Numbered from the stretch's first letter, positions 10,037-19,708 are shown. The stretch: DNA of 64,000 nucleotides from Pseudoalteromonas tunicata (GCF_002310815.1 NZ_CP011032.1:722001-786000); one strand, 5' to 3'. Numbers and translations: made by a program. The notes: generated by a model not told the origin, from the letters alone.

Positions 10037-10135
10037 GCCTGTAATATAATAATGCTGATAATAGGTACGAAGATAGTTAAGTATTTATATCTGGAGTCGA
10101 TAAGAATTAATCTTCACGGCGTGAGATGATAAATA

Positions 10136-10570
10136 ATGTTGATTTCTGAGCGTTTAAATACACTAGAACTAACAATAAAAAGTAGTCAGGATGTTAATGA
10201 TAAGCCTGCCACAGTGCAAACGAGTGAGACTCGGCAGTTAGAGGAGGATAAGGTTGATATCTCTGAGGAAGCACTAGCGGCTAGCGCGAATGAAAAAAAT
10301 GACAAACCAACGTTACCCGCGCATATTCAAGCCATAGTCGACCAAGTTAAAAAGTTAAAGCAAATGCTTGAAGAGGCAAAGACGATTTTGCTTAATCTGT
10401 CACAAAATAATCAACTCACTGATGAGCAAAAGTCAGTGTTATTAAAGCAAAAACAAAGTGAAGTATTAAGTTTGCAAGGCGCAGTGCAAATTGCGGTATC
10501 AGCGTTACGTGATGCTTTAAAAGAAGCGGGTATCAGCGACCCAAGTCTAATTTTAGACGCTTTGAGTTAG
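10136..10570 (+). CDS. hypothetical coiled-coil protein
   Basis: 144 residues with no family recognised. There is no signal peptide. Residues 1-60 are polar and probably disordered and contain a DISEEALAAS stretch like those in flagellar or surface-associated small proteins; residues about 62-135 are strongly helical with heptad-like Leu/Val spacing (VDQVKKLKQMLEEAKTILL), suggesting a coiled coil. The ATG at 10136 has only a weak GAG upstream. It stands alone between the rpmG terminator and the CreA-like gene. Codon use looks like its neighbours. Confidence 0.65.
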   Translation: MLISERLNTLELTIKSSQDVNDKPATVQTSETRQLEEDKVDISEEALAASANEKNDKPTLPAHIQAIVDQVKKLKQMLEEAKTILLNLSQNNQLTDEQKSVLLKQKQSEVLSLQGAVQIAVSALRDALKEAGISDPSLILDALS

Positions 10571-10677
10571 CCCTTTACAGTTAAGCCCTCCCTATTTACC
10601 GTAACTTAGTTGCTTTTTATTGTCTTTCCTCTTTATGATGCTGGAATATAGTTACTTTTTCGATAAAGGTACGACAG

Positions 10678-11163
10678 ATGATAAAGGTTAAATTACTCGG
10701 TATTGCGGCGGCTGCGCTATTGCTAAATGCTTGTTCAGATGATGCAGGTAAAGTAAGTTTGGGGATGTTCACCACTAAAGATGTGATCATTAAAGCTAAA
10801 ACAGATCCTAAACTACCTGGCGTAACGTGTCATATTAGTCATGTTGAAGCGAATTTAGATTTCGCAGATCCTTCAGATATGTCGATTGCATGTCGACAAA
10901 CAGGTTCTATCACGGCTGAGCAAATGGCTCAGATTGATTTTTCAAAAGATGGCGAAATCGTATTTAAAGAATCTAAAAGTATTTTATTTAAAACCCTTAA
11001 AGTACGTCGAATTTATGATCCTGAACATAAGACTTTGATGTATTTATCTTATTCGACAAAAGAAACCACAGGCAGTCACCATCACGCATTATCAACCGTG
11101 CCACTTTACAATACTGATGCATGGCAATGGGCGCAGGCTCATGAAATCGGCCTTAAAAAGTAG
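10678..11163 (+). CDS. CreA family lipoprotein
   Basis: 161 residues. A lipoprotein signal peptide ends in the lipobox LLLNAC with the lipidated Cys at position 19, so the protein is probably membrane-anchored in the periplasm. The body matches CreA (DUF1) from memory: GVTCHISHVEA, SIACRQTG, GEIVFKESKSILFKTLKVRR and LSYSTKETTGSHHHALSTVP. CreA's function is unknown. The next gene starts about 7 bp after its stop, so a four-gene operon is likely. Confidence 0.8.
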   Translation: MIKVKLLGIAAAALLLNACSDDAGKVSLGMFTTKDVIIKAKTDPKLPGVTCHISHVEANLDFADPSDMSIACRQTGSITAEQMAQIDFSKDGEIVFKESKSILFKTLKVRRIYDPEHKTLMYLSYSTKETTGSHHHALSTVPLYNTDAWQWAQAHEIGLKK

Positions 11164-11170
11164 CGATGAA

Positions 11171-11977
11171 ATGAAGATGTTAGCATTATTAAAAGAAAAG
11201 TTAGCTGGTAAGCCTTTGTTGCCAGATAACGAAGCACAATGGATTATCGATACCTTTATTTGGGCGTTTGAACATTTTGATGGGCAGTATTTTGTTGAGC
11301 AAAGTAAAGTCGTATTGCCGACCAATGAATTTTTTCCTGGTCAAGTGAGTTCAATATCGGCAATGGCTCAGCAAGTTTTTCATCAAGTGGTGGGTTTTGC
11401 GGGGATGCAAAATTGGCCAATACAACTTGTTGCACCGCAGCAGTTAAGTGGGGCTCATTTTCCAACGTTTAAATTTGTAGGTCAAAGTCGCGGGCAATTT
11501 GCTCAGTTGGTACAGCCTGTGACTCAGCCGATTTTAATCTCATTTAATCCTGCTCAAATCAATCAGCCGCAAGATTTAGTCGCCAGTTTTGCTCAAGCGT
11601 TGGCGATGATTTTAATCAAACAAAAAGGCGTATTACCTCCTGGTGGAGAGGCATTTTTACCTCAAGCGACCGATTTGTTGGCACATTTTTTAGGCTTTGG
11701 TGTGATGCTCACTAATACGGCTTATCAATTTAGAGGTGGATGTGGCTCTTGTTATAATCCGTATGCTAATCGACAAGCGGCATTACCAGAAACCGAAAAT
11801 CTTATGTGTTTGGCGTTGGTGAGCACCTTAAAAGGTGCTGATAGACACAAAATATCGGCTCAGCTTAAGCCTCATTTGCGCAGCCAATATAAAAAAGCAA
11901 TGAAACAAATGGCTGAACACTTAGCGTTAAGTCCTGAGCCAGTCTTGTTGGCTCTGCTTGAAAAGGCTGGGAAATAA
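11171..11977 (+). CDS. conserved protein of unknown function
   Basis: 268 residues if it starts at the ATG at 11171; upstream in-frame starts at 11117 and 11141 overlap the CreA-like gene and are less likely. No family was recognised. It is soluble with no signal peptide. A Cys/Gly cluster, RGGCGSCYNPYANR, near residue 195 could bind metal, and a third Cys follows about 25 residues later. Its stop overlaps the start of the exporter gene (TAATG), so it is translationally coupled to it. Confidence 0.65.
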   Translation: MKMLALLKEKLAGKPLLPDNEAQWIIDTFIWAFEHFDGQYFVEQSKVVLPTNEFFPGQVSSISAMAQQVFHQVVGFAGMQNWPIQLVAPQQLSGAHFPTFKFVGQSRGQFAQLVQPVTQPILISFNPAQINQPQDLVASFAQALAMILIKQKGVLPPGGEAFLPQATDLLAHFLGFGVMLTNTAYQFRGGCGSCYNPYANRQAALPETENLMCLALVSTLKGADRHKISAQLKPHLRSQYKKAMKQMAEHLALSPEPVLLALLEKAGK

Positions 11978-12600
11978 TGGCTTATTTAGATGAGTTTATT
12001 CTTATTGCTTTGGCGCATTTTTTTGCGGTTGCAAGCCCTGGACCTGACTTTGCGATTATTTTAAAACAAAGCATTAGCTATGGTAGGCGTAATGCGCTGT
12101 TTGCCAGTGCAGGTGTGGGGCTTGGGATATTAGTGCACGTAACCTATTGTTTGCTCGGGGTTGCACTTATTATTGCTCAGTCTGAAACCTTATTTAATTG
12201 GCTTAAATATTTAGCAGCAGCTTATTTGGCGTATATGGCATTTCAAGCATTGCAAGCAAAACCAGCCAATGGTGAAGTGCAAAAAATGTCGACTCATTTG
12301 AGTGATGAGCCTGTGAGTCGCTCTTTTTCTAAAGGGTTTTTAACCAACGCACTTAACCCAAAAGCAACATTATTCTTTTTGTCATTATTTACCATAGTTA
12401 TAGATCCGAATACGCCAAGCTTAGTGCAAGCAGGTTATGGTGTGTATATGGCACTTGCGACTTGGGTATGGTTTTCATTTTTATCGTTAATTTTATCTAA
12501 AACCCAAGTGCGGGCATTTTTCTTAAAAAGTGGTCATTGGTTTGACCGTGGTATTGGCATCGTATTATTAATTTTAGCCGTGCGGGTGGTATTGCTATGA
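11977..12600 (+). CDS. LysE/RhtB family amino-acid exporter
   Basis: 207 residues with about six hydrophobic segments. The family signature is at the N-terminus (ASPGPDFAIILKQSISYG) and GFLTNALNPKATLFFLSLF lies in the middle. The family exports amino acids such as lysine, threonine or homoserine lactone; the substrate is not readable. It overlaps the upstream gene by 1 base and the downstream gene by 4 bases (ATGA), so it belongs to a tight operon. The gamma-glutamylcyclotransferase-like partner hints at gamma-glutamyl amino acid handling, which is inference. Confidence 0.88.
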   Translation: MAYLDEFILIALAHFFAVASPGPDFAIILKQSISYGRRNALFASAGVGLGILVHVTYCLLGVALIIAQSETLFNWLKYLAAAYLAYMAFQALQAKPANGEVQKMSTHLSDEPVSRSFSKGFLTNALNPKATLFFLSLFTIVIDPNTPSLVQAGYGVYMALATWVWFSFLSLILSKTQVRAFFLKSGHWFDRGIGIVLLILAVRVVLL

Positions 12601-13094
12601 CAGTTTATTTTAACTTGGCTTATGGCTCTAATATGTCGAGTAATCGTTTGTTGGCGCGTTTACCAAAAGCAAAACGTATTGGGGTCGCAATGGTAGAAGG
12701 TTATAAGTTGGCGTACCACAAAAAGGGTTTTGATGACTCAGGCAAATGCGATGCCTATTATACTGGTGATAAAAACGATATTTTATTGGGCGTGTTATAT
12801 CAAATTACAGCTGAAGAAAAGGCGATTTTGGATCAAATAGAAGGCCCGCGATATTCAATTTGCAATTTAACGGTAAAGCATGAAAGTGGTGAGCATTTTG
12901 ATGCATATTGTTATGTTGCCAATACGTTAGATCACAGCTTACTGCCTTATGATTGGTATTTACAGCATGTAATAGCTGGCGCTAAAGAGGCGCAATTACC
13001 TGAGCATTACGTTACAAAAATATGCCAGCAAGTTACACAAGTTGACCCAGATTCAGAGCGTTCGCAACGTGAGTTTTTGATCCATAAAAAATAA
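12597..13094 (+). CDS. gamma-glutamylcyclotransferase family protein
   Basis: 165 residues with the fold's signature near the start (FNLAYGSNMS) and the candidate catalytic Glu in LDQIEGPRY around residue 82. Members form 5-oxoproline from gamma-glutamyl amino acids or amines. The start overlaps the stop of the LysE-type gene (ATGA). No terminator with a T-run follows; the intergenic repeat at 13122 begins 28 bp after the stop. Confidence 0.8.
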   Translation: MTVYFNLAYGSNMSSNRLLARLPKAKRIGVAMVEGYKLAYHKKGFDDSGKCDAYYTGDKNDILLGVLYQITAEEKAILDQIEGPRYSICNLTVKHESGEHFDAYCYVANTLDHSLLPYDWYLQHVIAGAKEAQLPEHYVTKICQQVTQVDPDSERSQREFLIHKK

Positions 13095-13121
13095 CTGTTA
13101 ACCTAATAAACTTGAGTTTTC

Positions 13122-13250
13122 GATAATAAATCTATTCAGACCGCTATTTTCAAGGCTAAGCGTAATTCGCCTTGATACTGTTGAAAGCTTCTGGCCAAAG
13201 AAAAACGTAGATATTTACTTTTCATTCACTGTGTTAGTAAATCTTTTATC
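13122..13250 (+). repeat. dispersed intergenic repeat, copy A
   Basis: A 129-bp element similar to 46424-46593. Both begin GATAATAAATC and end with an imperfect inverse of this (AAATCTTTTATC here), and share an internal TTTTCAA arm, a TTGAAA arm and an identical 15-mer, TAGATATTTACTTTT (13208-13222 here). The core contains a near-palindrome, CAAGGC...GCCTTG. The structure resembles a small non-autonomous inverted-repeat element. Confidence 0.75.
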
Positions 13251-13289
13251 TGGAATTTAGGTTAATAAAAAAATATAAAAGGGAAATCA

Positions 13290-14849
13290 ATGAAATTAAC
13301 ATCATTAGCCACGGCAATCGGGTTAAGTATTGCCTCATTTTCATCATTTGCAGCAGTCGATACCGTCAAAATAGAAAAAATAATAAATGCTTCGATGGCA
13401 CGTTTTGATGTACCGGGTATGGCTGTTGCCATTGTTGAAAATGATAAAGTTGTACTTGCCAAAGGATTTGGGGTTAGCCATTTAGATACCAAAAAGGCGG
13501 TAACAAAAGACACATTATTTGGTATTGCGTCAAATACTAAAGCTTTTACTAGCGCCGCGTTAGCGATGTTGATTGAGCAAGGAAAGCTCAGTTGGGATGA
13601 TAGAGTTATTGATCATTTACCTGAGTTTCGTTTAGCTGACCCTTATGTGACCCGTGAAATGCGAATTCGCGATTTATTAAGCCATCGCAGTGGGTTAGGT
13701 TTAGGCGCTGGGGATTTAATGATTTGGCCTGATACCGACAAAGAAGTAAGTGATATTCTAGCTGGTTTACAATACTTAAAACCAGATTCAAGCTTTCGCA
13801 GCCAATATGCTTACAACAATTTGATGTTTGTCACCGCAGGTGAAGTAGTTGCACGTGTATCGGGTATGTCATGGAATGATTTTATTGAGCAAAAAATCTT
13901 AGCGCCACTTGAAATGAGCCATTCAAAAGCAGGTTTTTCTCGGATCCCAAAAAGTAATGATAATTGGGCTACGGGCCATATTCCGTTGGATGGCAAACTG
14001 ACACCATTTTTTGTTAATTACTTAGAAGATTTTCGTGGCGCAGGTGCAATTGCATCAAGTGTTGCTGATATGAGCCATTGGTTACGTTTACAGCTTAACG
14101 AAGGTAAATTGCCAAATGGTGAAGCGCTCTTTAGCGAAAAGTCACAACAAGAAATGTGGCATTTGCATATTACGAGTAAAGCATCGAGCAAAGCGTTTGA
14201 CGCTTATCGTCAGCAGTTTAGAGGTTATGGCTTAGGTTGGAGCATTGAAGATTACCAAGGTTATAAAAAAATGTCTCATGGCGGTGGTATTCTAGGCATG
14301 GTGTCACAAGTCACCTTGTTGCCTGAAAAAGAGCTCGGCATTGTGATCTTATCAAACCAACAAGCATTTGGTGCACTCTCGGCAATCAGTCATGAAATAC
14401 TCGAAGATGCATTAAAGCTTGAGGATAAAGATTGGGTCGAAGACCTGGCAACAAAACATTTTGAGGGCAAAGAAAAAGCCTACAAAACGCAAGCACTTGC
14501 TGAGGTTGCTGATAAACAGGCGGCATTGCCAAATAACGTGTACGCCAACAATTATCGTGATGATTGGTATGGCGATATAAACATTACAGAGCAAGATAAT
14601 AGCTTACGCATTGATTTTACCCATACCAAGCGACTTAAAGGTGTTTTAGAACATTACAATGGCAATACTTTTGTAGTGCGCTGGGATGAGAAGTTGCTTG
14701 AAGCCGATGCCTATATTGAATTTAATGTTAAAGGCAATAATGTGGTTGAAAGTGCGACCATGCACGCAGTTGCACCCGCTGTGACTGATTTTAGCTTCGA
14801 TTTCCATAATTTATTACTAAAACCGGTTAAGCAAGCTGCTGATAAATAA
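13290..14849 (+). CDS. exported serine hydrolase, beta-lactamase/PBP-like fold
   Basis: 519 residues with a signal peptide (cleavage near SFA-A, residue 21). It has the class C beta-lactamase/esterase motif set: SxxK at Ser81-Lys84 (ASNTKAF), YxN at Tyr175-Asn177 and HGG near His330 in place of KTG. A C-terminal beta-rich domain (about 400-515, DUF3471-like) follows. Related proteins are periplasmic peptidases or esterases; a true AmpC cephalosporinase would be shorter, so a resistance role should not be assumed. AGGGAAA precedes the ATG. It is transcribed alone, just after repeat copy A. Confidence 0.87.
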   Translation: MKLTSLATAIGLSIASFSSFAAVDTVKIEKIINASMARFDVPGMAVAIVENDKVVLAKGFGVSHLDTKKAVTKDTLFGIASNTKAFTSAALAMLIEQGKLSWDDRVIDHLPEFRLADPYVTREMRIRDLLSHRSGLGLGAGDLMIWPDTDKEVSDILAGLQYLKPDSSFRSQYAYNNLMFVTAGEVVARVSGMSWNDFIEQKILAPLEMSHSKAGFSRIPKSNDNWATGHIPLDGKLTPFFVNYLEDFRGAGAIASSVADMSHWLRLQLNEGKLPNGEALFSEKSQQEMWHLHITSKASSKAFDAYRQQFRGYGLGWSIEDYQGYKKMSHGGGILGMVSQVTLLPEKELGIVILSNQQAFGALSAISHEILEDALKLEDKDWVEDLATKHFEGKEKAYKTQALAEVADKQAALPNNVYANNYRDDWYGDINITEQDNSLRIDFTHTKRLKGVLEHYNGNTFVVRWDEKLLEADAYIEFNVKGNNVVESATMHAVAPAVTDFSFDFHNLLLKPVKQAADK

Positions 14850-14872
14850 GTCTTCGCTTTAAAATCGACCAA

Positions 14873-14906
14873 AGTAGCAAAGCAGTTAAAGACTCGCTTT
14901 GCTACT
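14873..14906 (+). terminator. stem-loop after the serine hydrolase gene
   Basis: A perfect 11-bp inverted repeat, AGTAGCAAAGC / GCTTTGCTACT, with a 12-nt loop. No T-run follows, so it may terminate weakly or protect the 3' end. Confidence 0.55.
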
Positions 14907-14959
14907 ATAACCCTTCAAAGCAAGGTTATTGTGAACTTGTAACTTCATTTGGTATTTTT

Positions 14960-15877
14960 ATGCGCACAGCCATTATTGCCCATCCCGCTTGTCGAAAACA
15001 TAAAATGATAGTTGATCATCCTGAATGTCCTGAGCGACTAGATGCCATTCAAGATAGGCTTGTGGCTTCTGGAGTCGATGTCACGATTGCACATAAACTT
15101 GCACCTAAAGCGACTTTAGCGCACATAGGCTTGGCGCATAGCGAACAGCATATTGCCCATATTTTGGCAACGTTACCACAAGCAGGGCTTGCTGATTTAG
15201 ATGGCGATACTTGGCTGTGCCCCGAGAGCTTTTTGGCAATAGAGCGTGCTGTAGGTGCTGGAATTTTAGCGGTTGATGAAATACTGGCAGGGCAATTAGA
15301 CGCCGCATTTTGTGCGATTAGGCCGCCTGGTCATCATGCAAATAAAGACAGTTCATCGGGCTTTTGTGTGGTTAATAATCTCGCAATTGCGGTTAAATAC
15401 GCACAAACGTTCGGTATTAAACGCATTGCGATTTTAGATATTGATGTCCATCACGGTAACGGCACACAAGATATTTTTATCGATGATGAAAGCGTTTTAT
15501 TTTGCTCGCTATTTCAGCATCCATTTTATCCAAATACCGCAGTTGAAAGTAATAATCACATTATTAATTCACCCATGTCGGCAGGCCAAGGAGCGGTTCA
15601 ATTAAAAGAACTTGTAACGCAGCAATGGCTACCAAAACTCACTGATTTTAATCCTGAACTTATTTTTATTAGTGCTGGTTTTGATGCACATTTAGAAGAT
15701 GATATGGGCGGGCTTGGTTTTGTTGAAGCCGATTATGTTTGGTTTACTGAACAGGTGATTGCGCTTGCAAAATTATGCCAAAGCAAAGGGATTATTTCGA
15801 TGTTAGAAGGCGGATATGATTTATCTTCCTTAGGTCGAAGTGTTACTGAGCATTTAAGAGCATTTGCCCATGCTTAA
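14960..15877 (+). CDS. histone-deacetylase-family zinc deacylase
   Basis: 305 residues, typical of bacterial HDAC-like amidohydrolases. Active-site elements are complete: HPECPERL near the start, RPPGHHA (the paired His), DIDVHHGNGTQ (zinc Asp and His), SAGFDAH (second zinc Asp) and EGGYDL (the transition-state Tyr). Bacterial members deacetylate polyamines, acetylated lysines or other amides; the substrate is unknown. It is a single gene. Confidence 0.92.
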   Translation: MRTAIIAHPACRKHKMIVDHPECPERLDAIQDRLVASGVDVTIAHKLAPKATLAHIGLAHSEQHIAHILATLPQAGLADLDGDTWLCPESFLAIERAVGAGILAVDEILAGQLDAAFCAIRPPGHHANKDSSSGFCVVNNLAIAVKYAQTFGIKRIAILDIDVHHGNGTQDIFIDDESVLFCSLFQHPFYPNTAVESNNHIINSPMSAGQGAVQLKELVTQQWLPKLTDFNPELIFISAGFDAHLEDDMGGLGFVEADYVWFTEQVIALAKLCQSKGIISMLEGGYDLSSLGRSVTEHLRAFAHA

Positions 15878-15904
15878 ACAGCGGTGAAACTTTTAAGAGG
15901 CATA

Positions 15905-15937
15905 ACTAAAAAAAGCCAATTTTTATGTGATTGGCTT
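15905..15937 (-). terminator. rho-independent terminator of the pil-coaE-yacG cluster
   Basis: The stem AAGCCAAT / ATTGGCTT (15913-15920 / 15930-15937) is followed on the minus strand by an eight-T run, so it terminates transcripts leaving yacG. It may also stop plus-strand transcripts from the HDAC-like gene. Confidence 0.85.
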
Positions 15938-15990
15938 GTTAGACTTGATGTTATGTCCAATAAAACGTAGTGGATCTCATAGAGAGCTCT

Positions 15991-16230
15991 TTACTCTTTA
16001 AAAAAGCCAGCTTCACTTTCGGCTTGTGCCAGCATCGCTTCAATGTCTTCAATCATATCTGGTGTTACTTTTTGATCATTTCCGCTTTGAGTGGCAATTT
16101 TATGGTTTTCGGCCGCCCATTCGCCTAAATCAATTAATTGACATTGTTTAGAGCAAAAAGGGCGGTAAGGCGCATCGGGGCCCCAAATAACTTGTTTTTT
16201 ACAATTTGGGCAATTTACAACTGTGCTCAT
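15991..16230 (-). CDS. yacG: DNA gyrase inhibitor / zinc protein YacG
   Basis: 79 residues. The zinc site is Cys7, Cys10, Cys26 and Cys30 (NCPNCKK... PFCSKQCQ), followed by [11 protein letters not shown]. coli YacG binds GyrB and inhibits gyrase. It normally follows coaE directly; here a second pilB lies between them, 70 bp upstream of yacG. Confidence 0.94.
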   Translation of the reverse strand: MSTVVNCPNCKKQVIWGPDAPYRPFCSKQCQLIDLGEWAAENHKIATQSGNDQKVTPDMIEDIEAMLAQAESEAGFFKE

Positions 16231-16300
16231 TTGTTTTGTCTCAACAATAATAATGGCGTTAGTTTAACTGTTCACTTTGTTGATGCAAGCCTTGAGTGAA

Positions 16301-17983
16301 TTAGAAACTCGTGACGCGGTTTATTTCGGCTAAACTGGTGATCCCTTTGGCGGCTTTGCGCAGGCCTGATAGGCGTAAATTATTAAATCCTTGCTCTTTG
16401 GACTTTTGTGCAATTTCGAGCGAGTTACCGCCACGCATAATAATTTGTGCTATTTCTGGAGTAATTTGCATTACCTCGTAAATACCCACCCGACCTTTGT
16501 AACCTTCGGTACAAAGCTCGCAACCATTTGCTTTAAAAAGGGTGAGTTCTTTACTTTGCTGCTCAGAAAAGCCCTGACGAATAAGTTCTTGTTCTGGTAA
16601 CTCTTCTGGTTGCTTGCAATTGTTGCATAAGCGCCGAGCAAGACGCTGGGCAATAATAAGGGTTACAGAACTGGCGACGTTATACGCTGGCACGCCCATG
16701 TTTAGCAAGCGGGTGAGCGTTTCGGGCGCTGAGTTCGTATGTAGGGTTGAAAGCACTAGATGGCCCGTTTGCGCCGCTTTAATTGATATTTCAGCCGTTT
16801 CGAGGTCGCGAATTTCCCCAACCATAACGACATCGGGATCTTGGCGTAAAAATGCCCGTAAAGCATTGGCAAAGGTCATATCGGCACGCGCATTAATTTG
16901 CACCTGATTAATGCCAACTAAATTGATCTCAACCGGATCTTCTGCGGTTGAAATATTGCGCTCTGGTTTATTTAAAATATTTAAGCCGGTATAAAGTGAA
17001 ACGGTTTTACCTGAGCCTGTTGGACCTGTTACTAAAATCATGCCTTGAGGCTGCGCTAAGGCATTTAAGTAAAGCTCTTTTTGTTCGACTTCATAACCTA
17101 ATACATCAATGCCGAGCATGGCGCTTGATGAATCTAAAATCCGCATTACGATTTTTTCACCCCAAAGGGTGGGCAAGGTAGAAACACGAAAATCGATACT
17201 TTTCTTTTTAGTGATTTTTAGTTTAATGCGGCCATCTTGTGGTTTGCGTTTTTCGGCAATATCAAGACGGGCCATAACCTTAACCCGTGCCGAAATGCGA
17301 GTTGCTAATGCTTGTGGCGGGGCCGCTACTTCATGCAAAATACCGTCAATCCGAAAGCGAATTCGGTAAGTGAATTCATAGGGTTCAAAGTGTAAATCAG
17401 ACGCTCCTTTACGAATGGCATCCATTAAAATTTTATTGATATAAACAATAATAGGAGCGTCTTCTTTTTCATCGGCTACATCGTTGTCTTTGGTACCTTC
17501 GGATGTATCAATCTCAACATCACTAAACTCTTTAAACTCTTCATCACTGAGATTTAAGCCAGATGAATTATCAAGTAATTGATCAATCTTTTTCTCAAGC
17601 TCAGCAAAATCAACTACGACCACTTCGGTTTGTAAGCCAGTATTAAATTCAAAATTTTCAAAAGCATCAAAATCAGTGGGGTCGGCGGTAGCTAAAAACA
17701 GCGTACGGTTACGCTTGCTCATAGGTAATATATGATGTTTGCGGATCAGACTTTCGTTTACTAATTCGCTTGGTATATGCTGCGGGTCAAAGCTGGCTAA
17801 ATCAAATAAAGGAACTTTAAATAACTCACTGCATTTGGCGGCAAATGTTTTTGTGGTGAAATCTGAGCTGCTGGTAATAAGCTCAATCACCGAGGTGCTG
17901 CTTAAACCCTTATTACTTACATCTTCAGGTGTTATGTACCCTAAGCTGATAAATTTTCGAATTAAGGGAGAGTTTAAATTCAT
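16301..17983 (-). CDS. pilB: type IV pilus assembly ATPase PilB, second copy
   Basis: 560 residues from the ATG at 17983; a TTG at 17998 would add five residues, but the paralogue also begins [10 protein letters not shown]. The N-terminal MSHEN-like region (1-150) is followed by the GspE-type ATPase core with Walker A (GPTGSGKT), Asp box, Walker B ([11 protein letters not shown]), His box ([12 protein letters not shown]) and a tetracysteine zinc site (CNNC... CELC). All catalytic motifs are intact. It is nearly identical in the ATPase core to the pilB copy at 21044-22747 but much diverged at the N-terminus. It lies between coaE and yacG. Confidence 0.92.
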   Translation of the reverse strand: MNLNSPLIRKFISLGYITPEDVSNKGLSSTSVIELITSSSDFTTKTFAAKCSELFKVPLFDLASFDPQHIPSELVNESLIRKHHILPMSKRNRTLFLATADPTDFDAFENFEFNTGLQTEVVVVDFAELEKKIDQLLDNSSGLNLSDEEFKEFSDVEIDTSEGTKDNDVADEKEDAPIIVYINKILMDAIRKGASDLHFEPYEFTYRIRFRIDGILHEVAAPPQALATRISARVKVMARLDIAEKRKPQDGRIKLKITKKKSIDFRVSTLPTLWGEKIVMRILDSSSAMLGIDVLGYEVEQKELYLNALAQPQGMILVTGPTGSGKTVSLYTGLNILNKPERNISTAEDPVEINLVGINQVQINARADMTFANALRAFLRQDPDVVMVGEIRDLETAEISIKAAQTGHLVLSTLHTNSAPETLTRLLNMGVPAYNVASSVTLIIAQRLARRLCNNCKQPEELPEQELIRQGFSEQQSKELTLFKANGCELCTEGYKGRVGIYEVMQITPEIAQIIMRGGNSLEIAQKSKEQGFNNLRLSGLRKAAKGITSLAEINRVTSF

Positions 17984-18130
17984 GCCGACACTATCCAATT
18001 GATTGGTATAGTAAGTGTTGCCCAGAACGCTAATATTGCAAGTGTGATTGTTTTTTACCTAGGTGATAGCTTGCTAGCAATATATTAAAGCCAAAGATGT
18101 GCGACAGCTTTCACACCGACATTATTACAT

Positions 18131-18748
18131 TTATGTTAGAGCGAGCAGTTTTTGGTGTAAGGCGGTTACTTGTTTTTTAGTGTGGTCTAATGCTAAAGAG
18201 TTATCGATTGTATCGTCAGCTAAGGCTTGTTTTTGCGCTCTTGGCATTTGTGCCGCAATAATGTTTTGCACTAGCTCTACGGTGCAGTTATCTCGTGTGC
18301 TGGTACGTTGTAACTGGGTTGCTACAGGCACGTCAACTAATACGCTGTGGTCGCAAAGCTCGTTTAATTTATTTTCAAATAATAGCGGTGCTACCAATAA
18401 AACATAAGGGCTAGAAGCTTGGTGTAACTGGGCTAAAATTTCGCTGCGAATAAGTGGATGCAGCAGGTTATTGAGCCATAATTTATCATCAGCTTGCGAG
18501 AAAACACGTTCACGCAGTTTTGATCTATTTAGGCTGCCATCTTGGTTTAAAAAGTCCTCACTAAAGTATTGTTTAATTGCTGCAAGTGCAGGGCTGCCAA
18601 TGGCAACGACTTCGCGGGCAACAATATCGGCATCGACTAATTCAATACCAAGGGCGGCAAACATATTTGCAACAGCGCTTTTACCAGATCCTATGCCACC
18701 GGTTAAACCAATAATTTTTTTGCTTACTTTGGTTTGGTTTGATGGCAT
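18131..18748 (-). CDS. coaE: dephospho-CoA kinase
   Basis: 205 residues. The P-loop is near the start (GLTGGIGSGKSAVA), followed by DADIVAREVV and the lid/LHP region (NLLHPLIR). It phosphorylates dephospho-CoA in the last step of coenzyme A synthesis. It is 35 bp downstream of pilD on the same strand, the usual pilD-coaE arrangement. Confidence 0.96.
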   Translation of the reverse strand: MPSNQTKVSKKIIGLTGGIGSGKSAVANMFAALGIELVDADIVAREVVAIGSPALAAIKQYFSEDFLNQDGSLNRSKLRERVFSQADDKLWLNNLLHPLIRSEILAQLHQASSPYVLLVAPLLFENKLNELCDHSVLVDVPVATQLQRTSTRDNCTVELVQNIIAAQMPRAQKQALADDTIDNSLALDHTKKQVTALHQKLLALT

Positions 18749-18783
18749 TGTTCGTTATTTCCAGATGTTAAAAAAGCAAAGTA

Positions 18784-19701
18784 TTAGGCTAAAATCAAGC
18801 TGTAATAAGCGATTGATATTTCAGTACCCCAAAGTATCGCAACCCAACCTGCAATAGCGATATAAGGGCCAAAAGGGATTGGCGTGGCTTTGTCTTTACC
18901 TTGAATGCTGAGGAGCGTAATACCAATAACAGCGCCTACTAAACTCGACAGTAAAATAATCATCGGCAGTGCTTGCCAGCCAAGTAAGGCACCAAAGACT
19001 GCCATTAATTTAAAGTCACCATAACCCATGCCTTCTTTGCCGGTAGCGAGTTTAAACAACCAATATACCGACCAAAAACTTAAATACCCCAGTGCAGCAC
19101 CAATAATGGCTTGCGCAGGCTCTATGGTCAGGCCAAATATTGAAGCCAGAAGGCCTAGCCATAACAGTGGCAAAGTGATTTGATCTGGCAGCAACATGTG
19201 GTCAATATCAATAAATATCAGTGCAATGAGCGCCCATGTAACACCAAGGTACAACACCGTTTGTTCGGTTACGCCAAGCACTGCGGCAACTGTTAAGCTT
19301 GCAACCATAGTAAGTAGTTCTATGCTCGGGTAGCGCATTGATATTGGGTTTTTGCAATACGCACATTTGCCGCGCAATATCAGCCAGCTAATTACCGGGA
19401 TATTTTGCCACGCTTTAATTTTACTGCTGCATTTTGGGCAGGTTGAGGCAGGCACTGCAAGATTAAAGATGGTTGCTGGCGTTTCGGTATTGTTTGCATC
19501 GAGCTGATTTTTAGGTAGCTCGTCTTCTAACAGTAAGCGGCAATCCTGTTGCCATTCATTTTGCATCATCACAGGTAAGCGATAGATCACCACATTTAAA
19601 AAACTACCTACCGCAAGTGATACGAGGGCAATCGTTAAGTAAAAAAAACAGGCCTGTTGTTGGTAAAGCGTAATCAGCTCTTGCAGCATTAAACTATCCA
19701 T
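18784..19701 (-). CDS. pilD: prepilin peptidase / N-methyltransferase PilD
   Basis: 305 residues from the ATG at 19701 (MDSLMLQELI); the longer frame to 19761 runs into pilC and was rejected, though an ATG at 19689 is also possible. It shows the two CxxC pairs (CPKC... CAYC) of the cytoplasmic methylation domain and the two aspartates of the GxGD aspartyl protease (DIDHMLLPD and GMGYGDFKL). There are about eight membrane segments. It removes the pilin leader before Phe and methylates the new N-terminus. It starts 7 bp after the pilC stop. Confidence 0.95.
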   Translation of the reverse strand: MDSLMLQELITLYQQQACFFYLTIALVSLAVGSFLNVVIYRLPVMMQNEWQQDCRLLLEDELPKNQLDANNTETPATIFNLAVPASTCPKCSSKIKAWQNIPVISWLILRGKCAYCKNPISMRYPSIELLTMVASLTVAAVLGVTEQTVLYLGVTWALIALIFIDIDHMLLPDQITLPLLWLGLLASIFGLTIEPAQAIIGAALGYLSFWSVYWLFKLATGKEGMGYGDFKLMAVFGALLGWQALPMIILLSSLVGAVIGITLLSIQGKDKATPIPFGPYIAIAGWVAILWGTEISIAYYSLILA

Positions 19702-19708
19702 TATTAAA

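Noticed and set aside
13290..14849. Calling the serine hydrolase an AmpC beta-lactamase
   Set aside because: The protein is about 140 residues too long, has HGG instead of KTG, and carries a DUF3471-like C-terminal domain; esterase/peptidase-like members are more common. The nearby ampD/ampE are wall-recycling genes and not evidence for AmpC.
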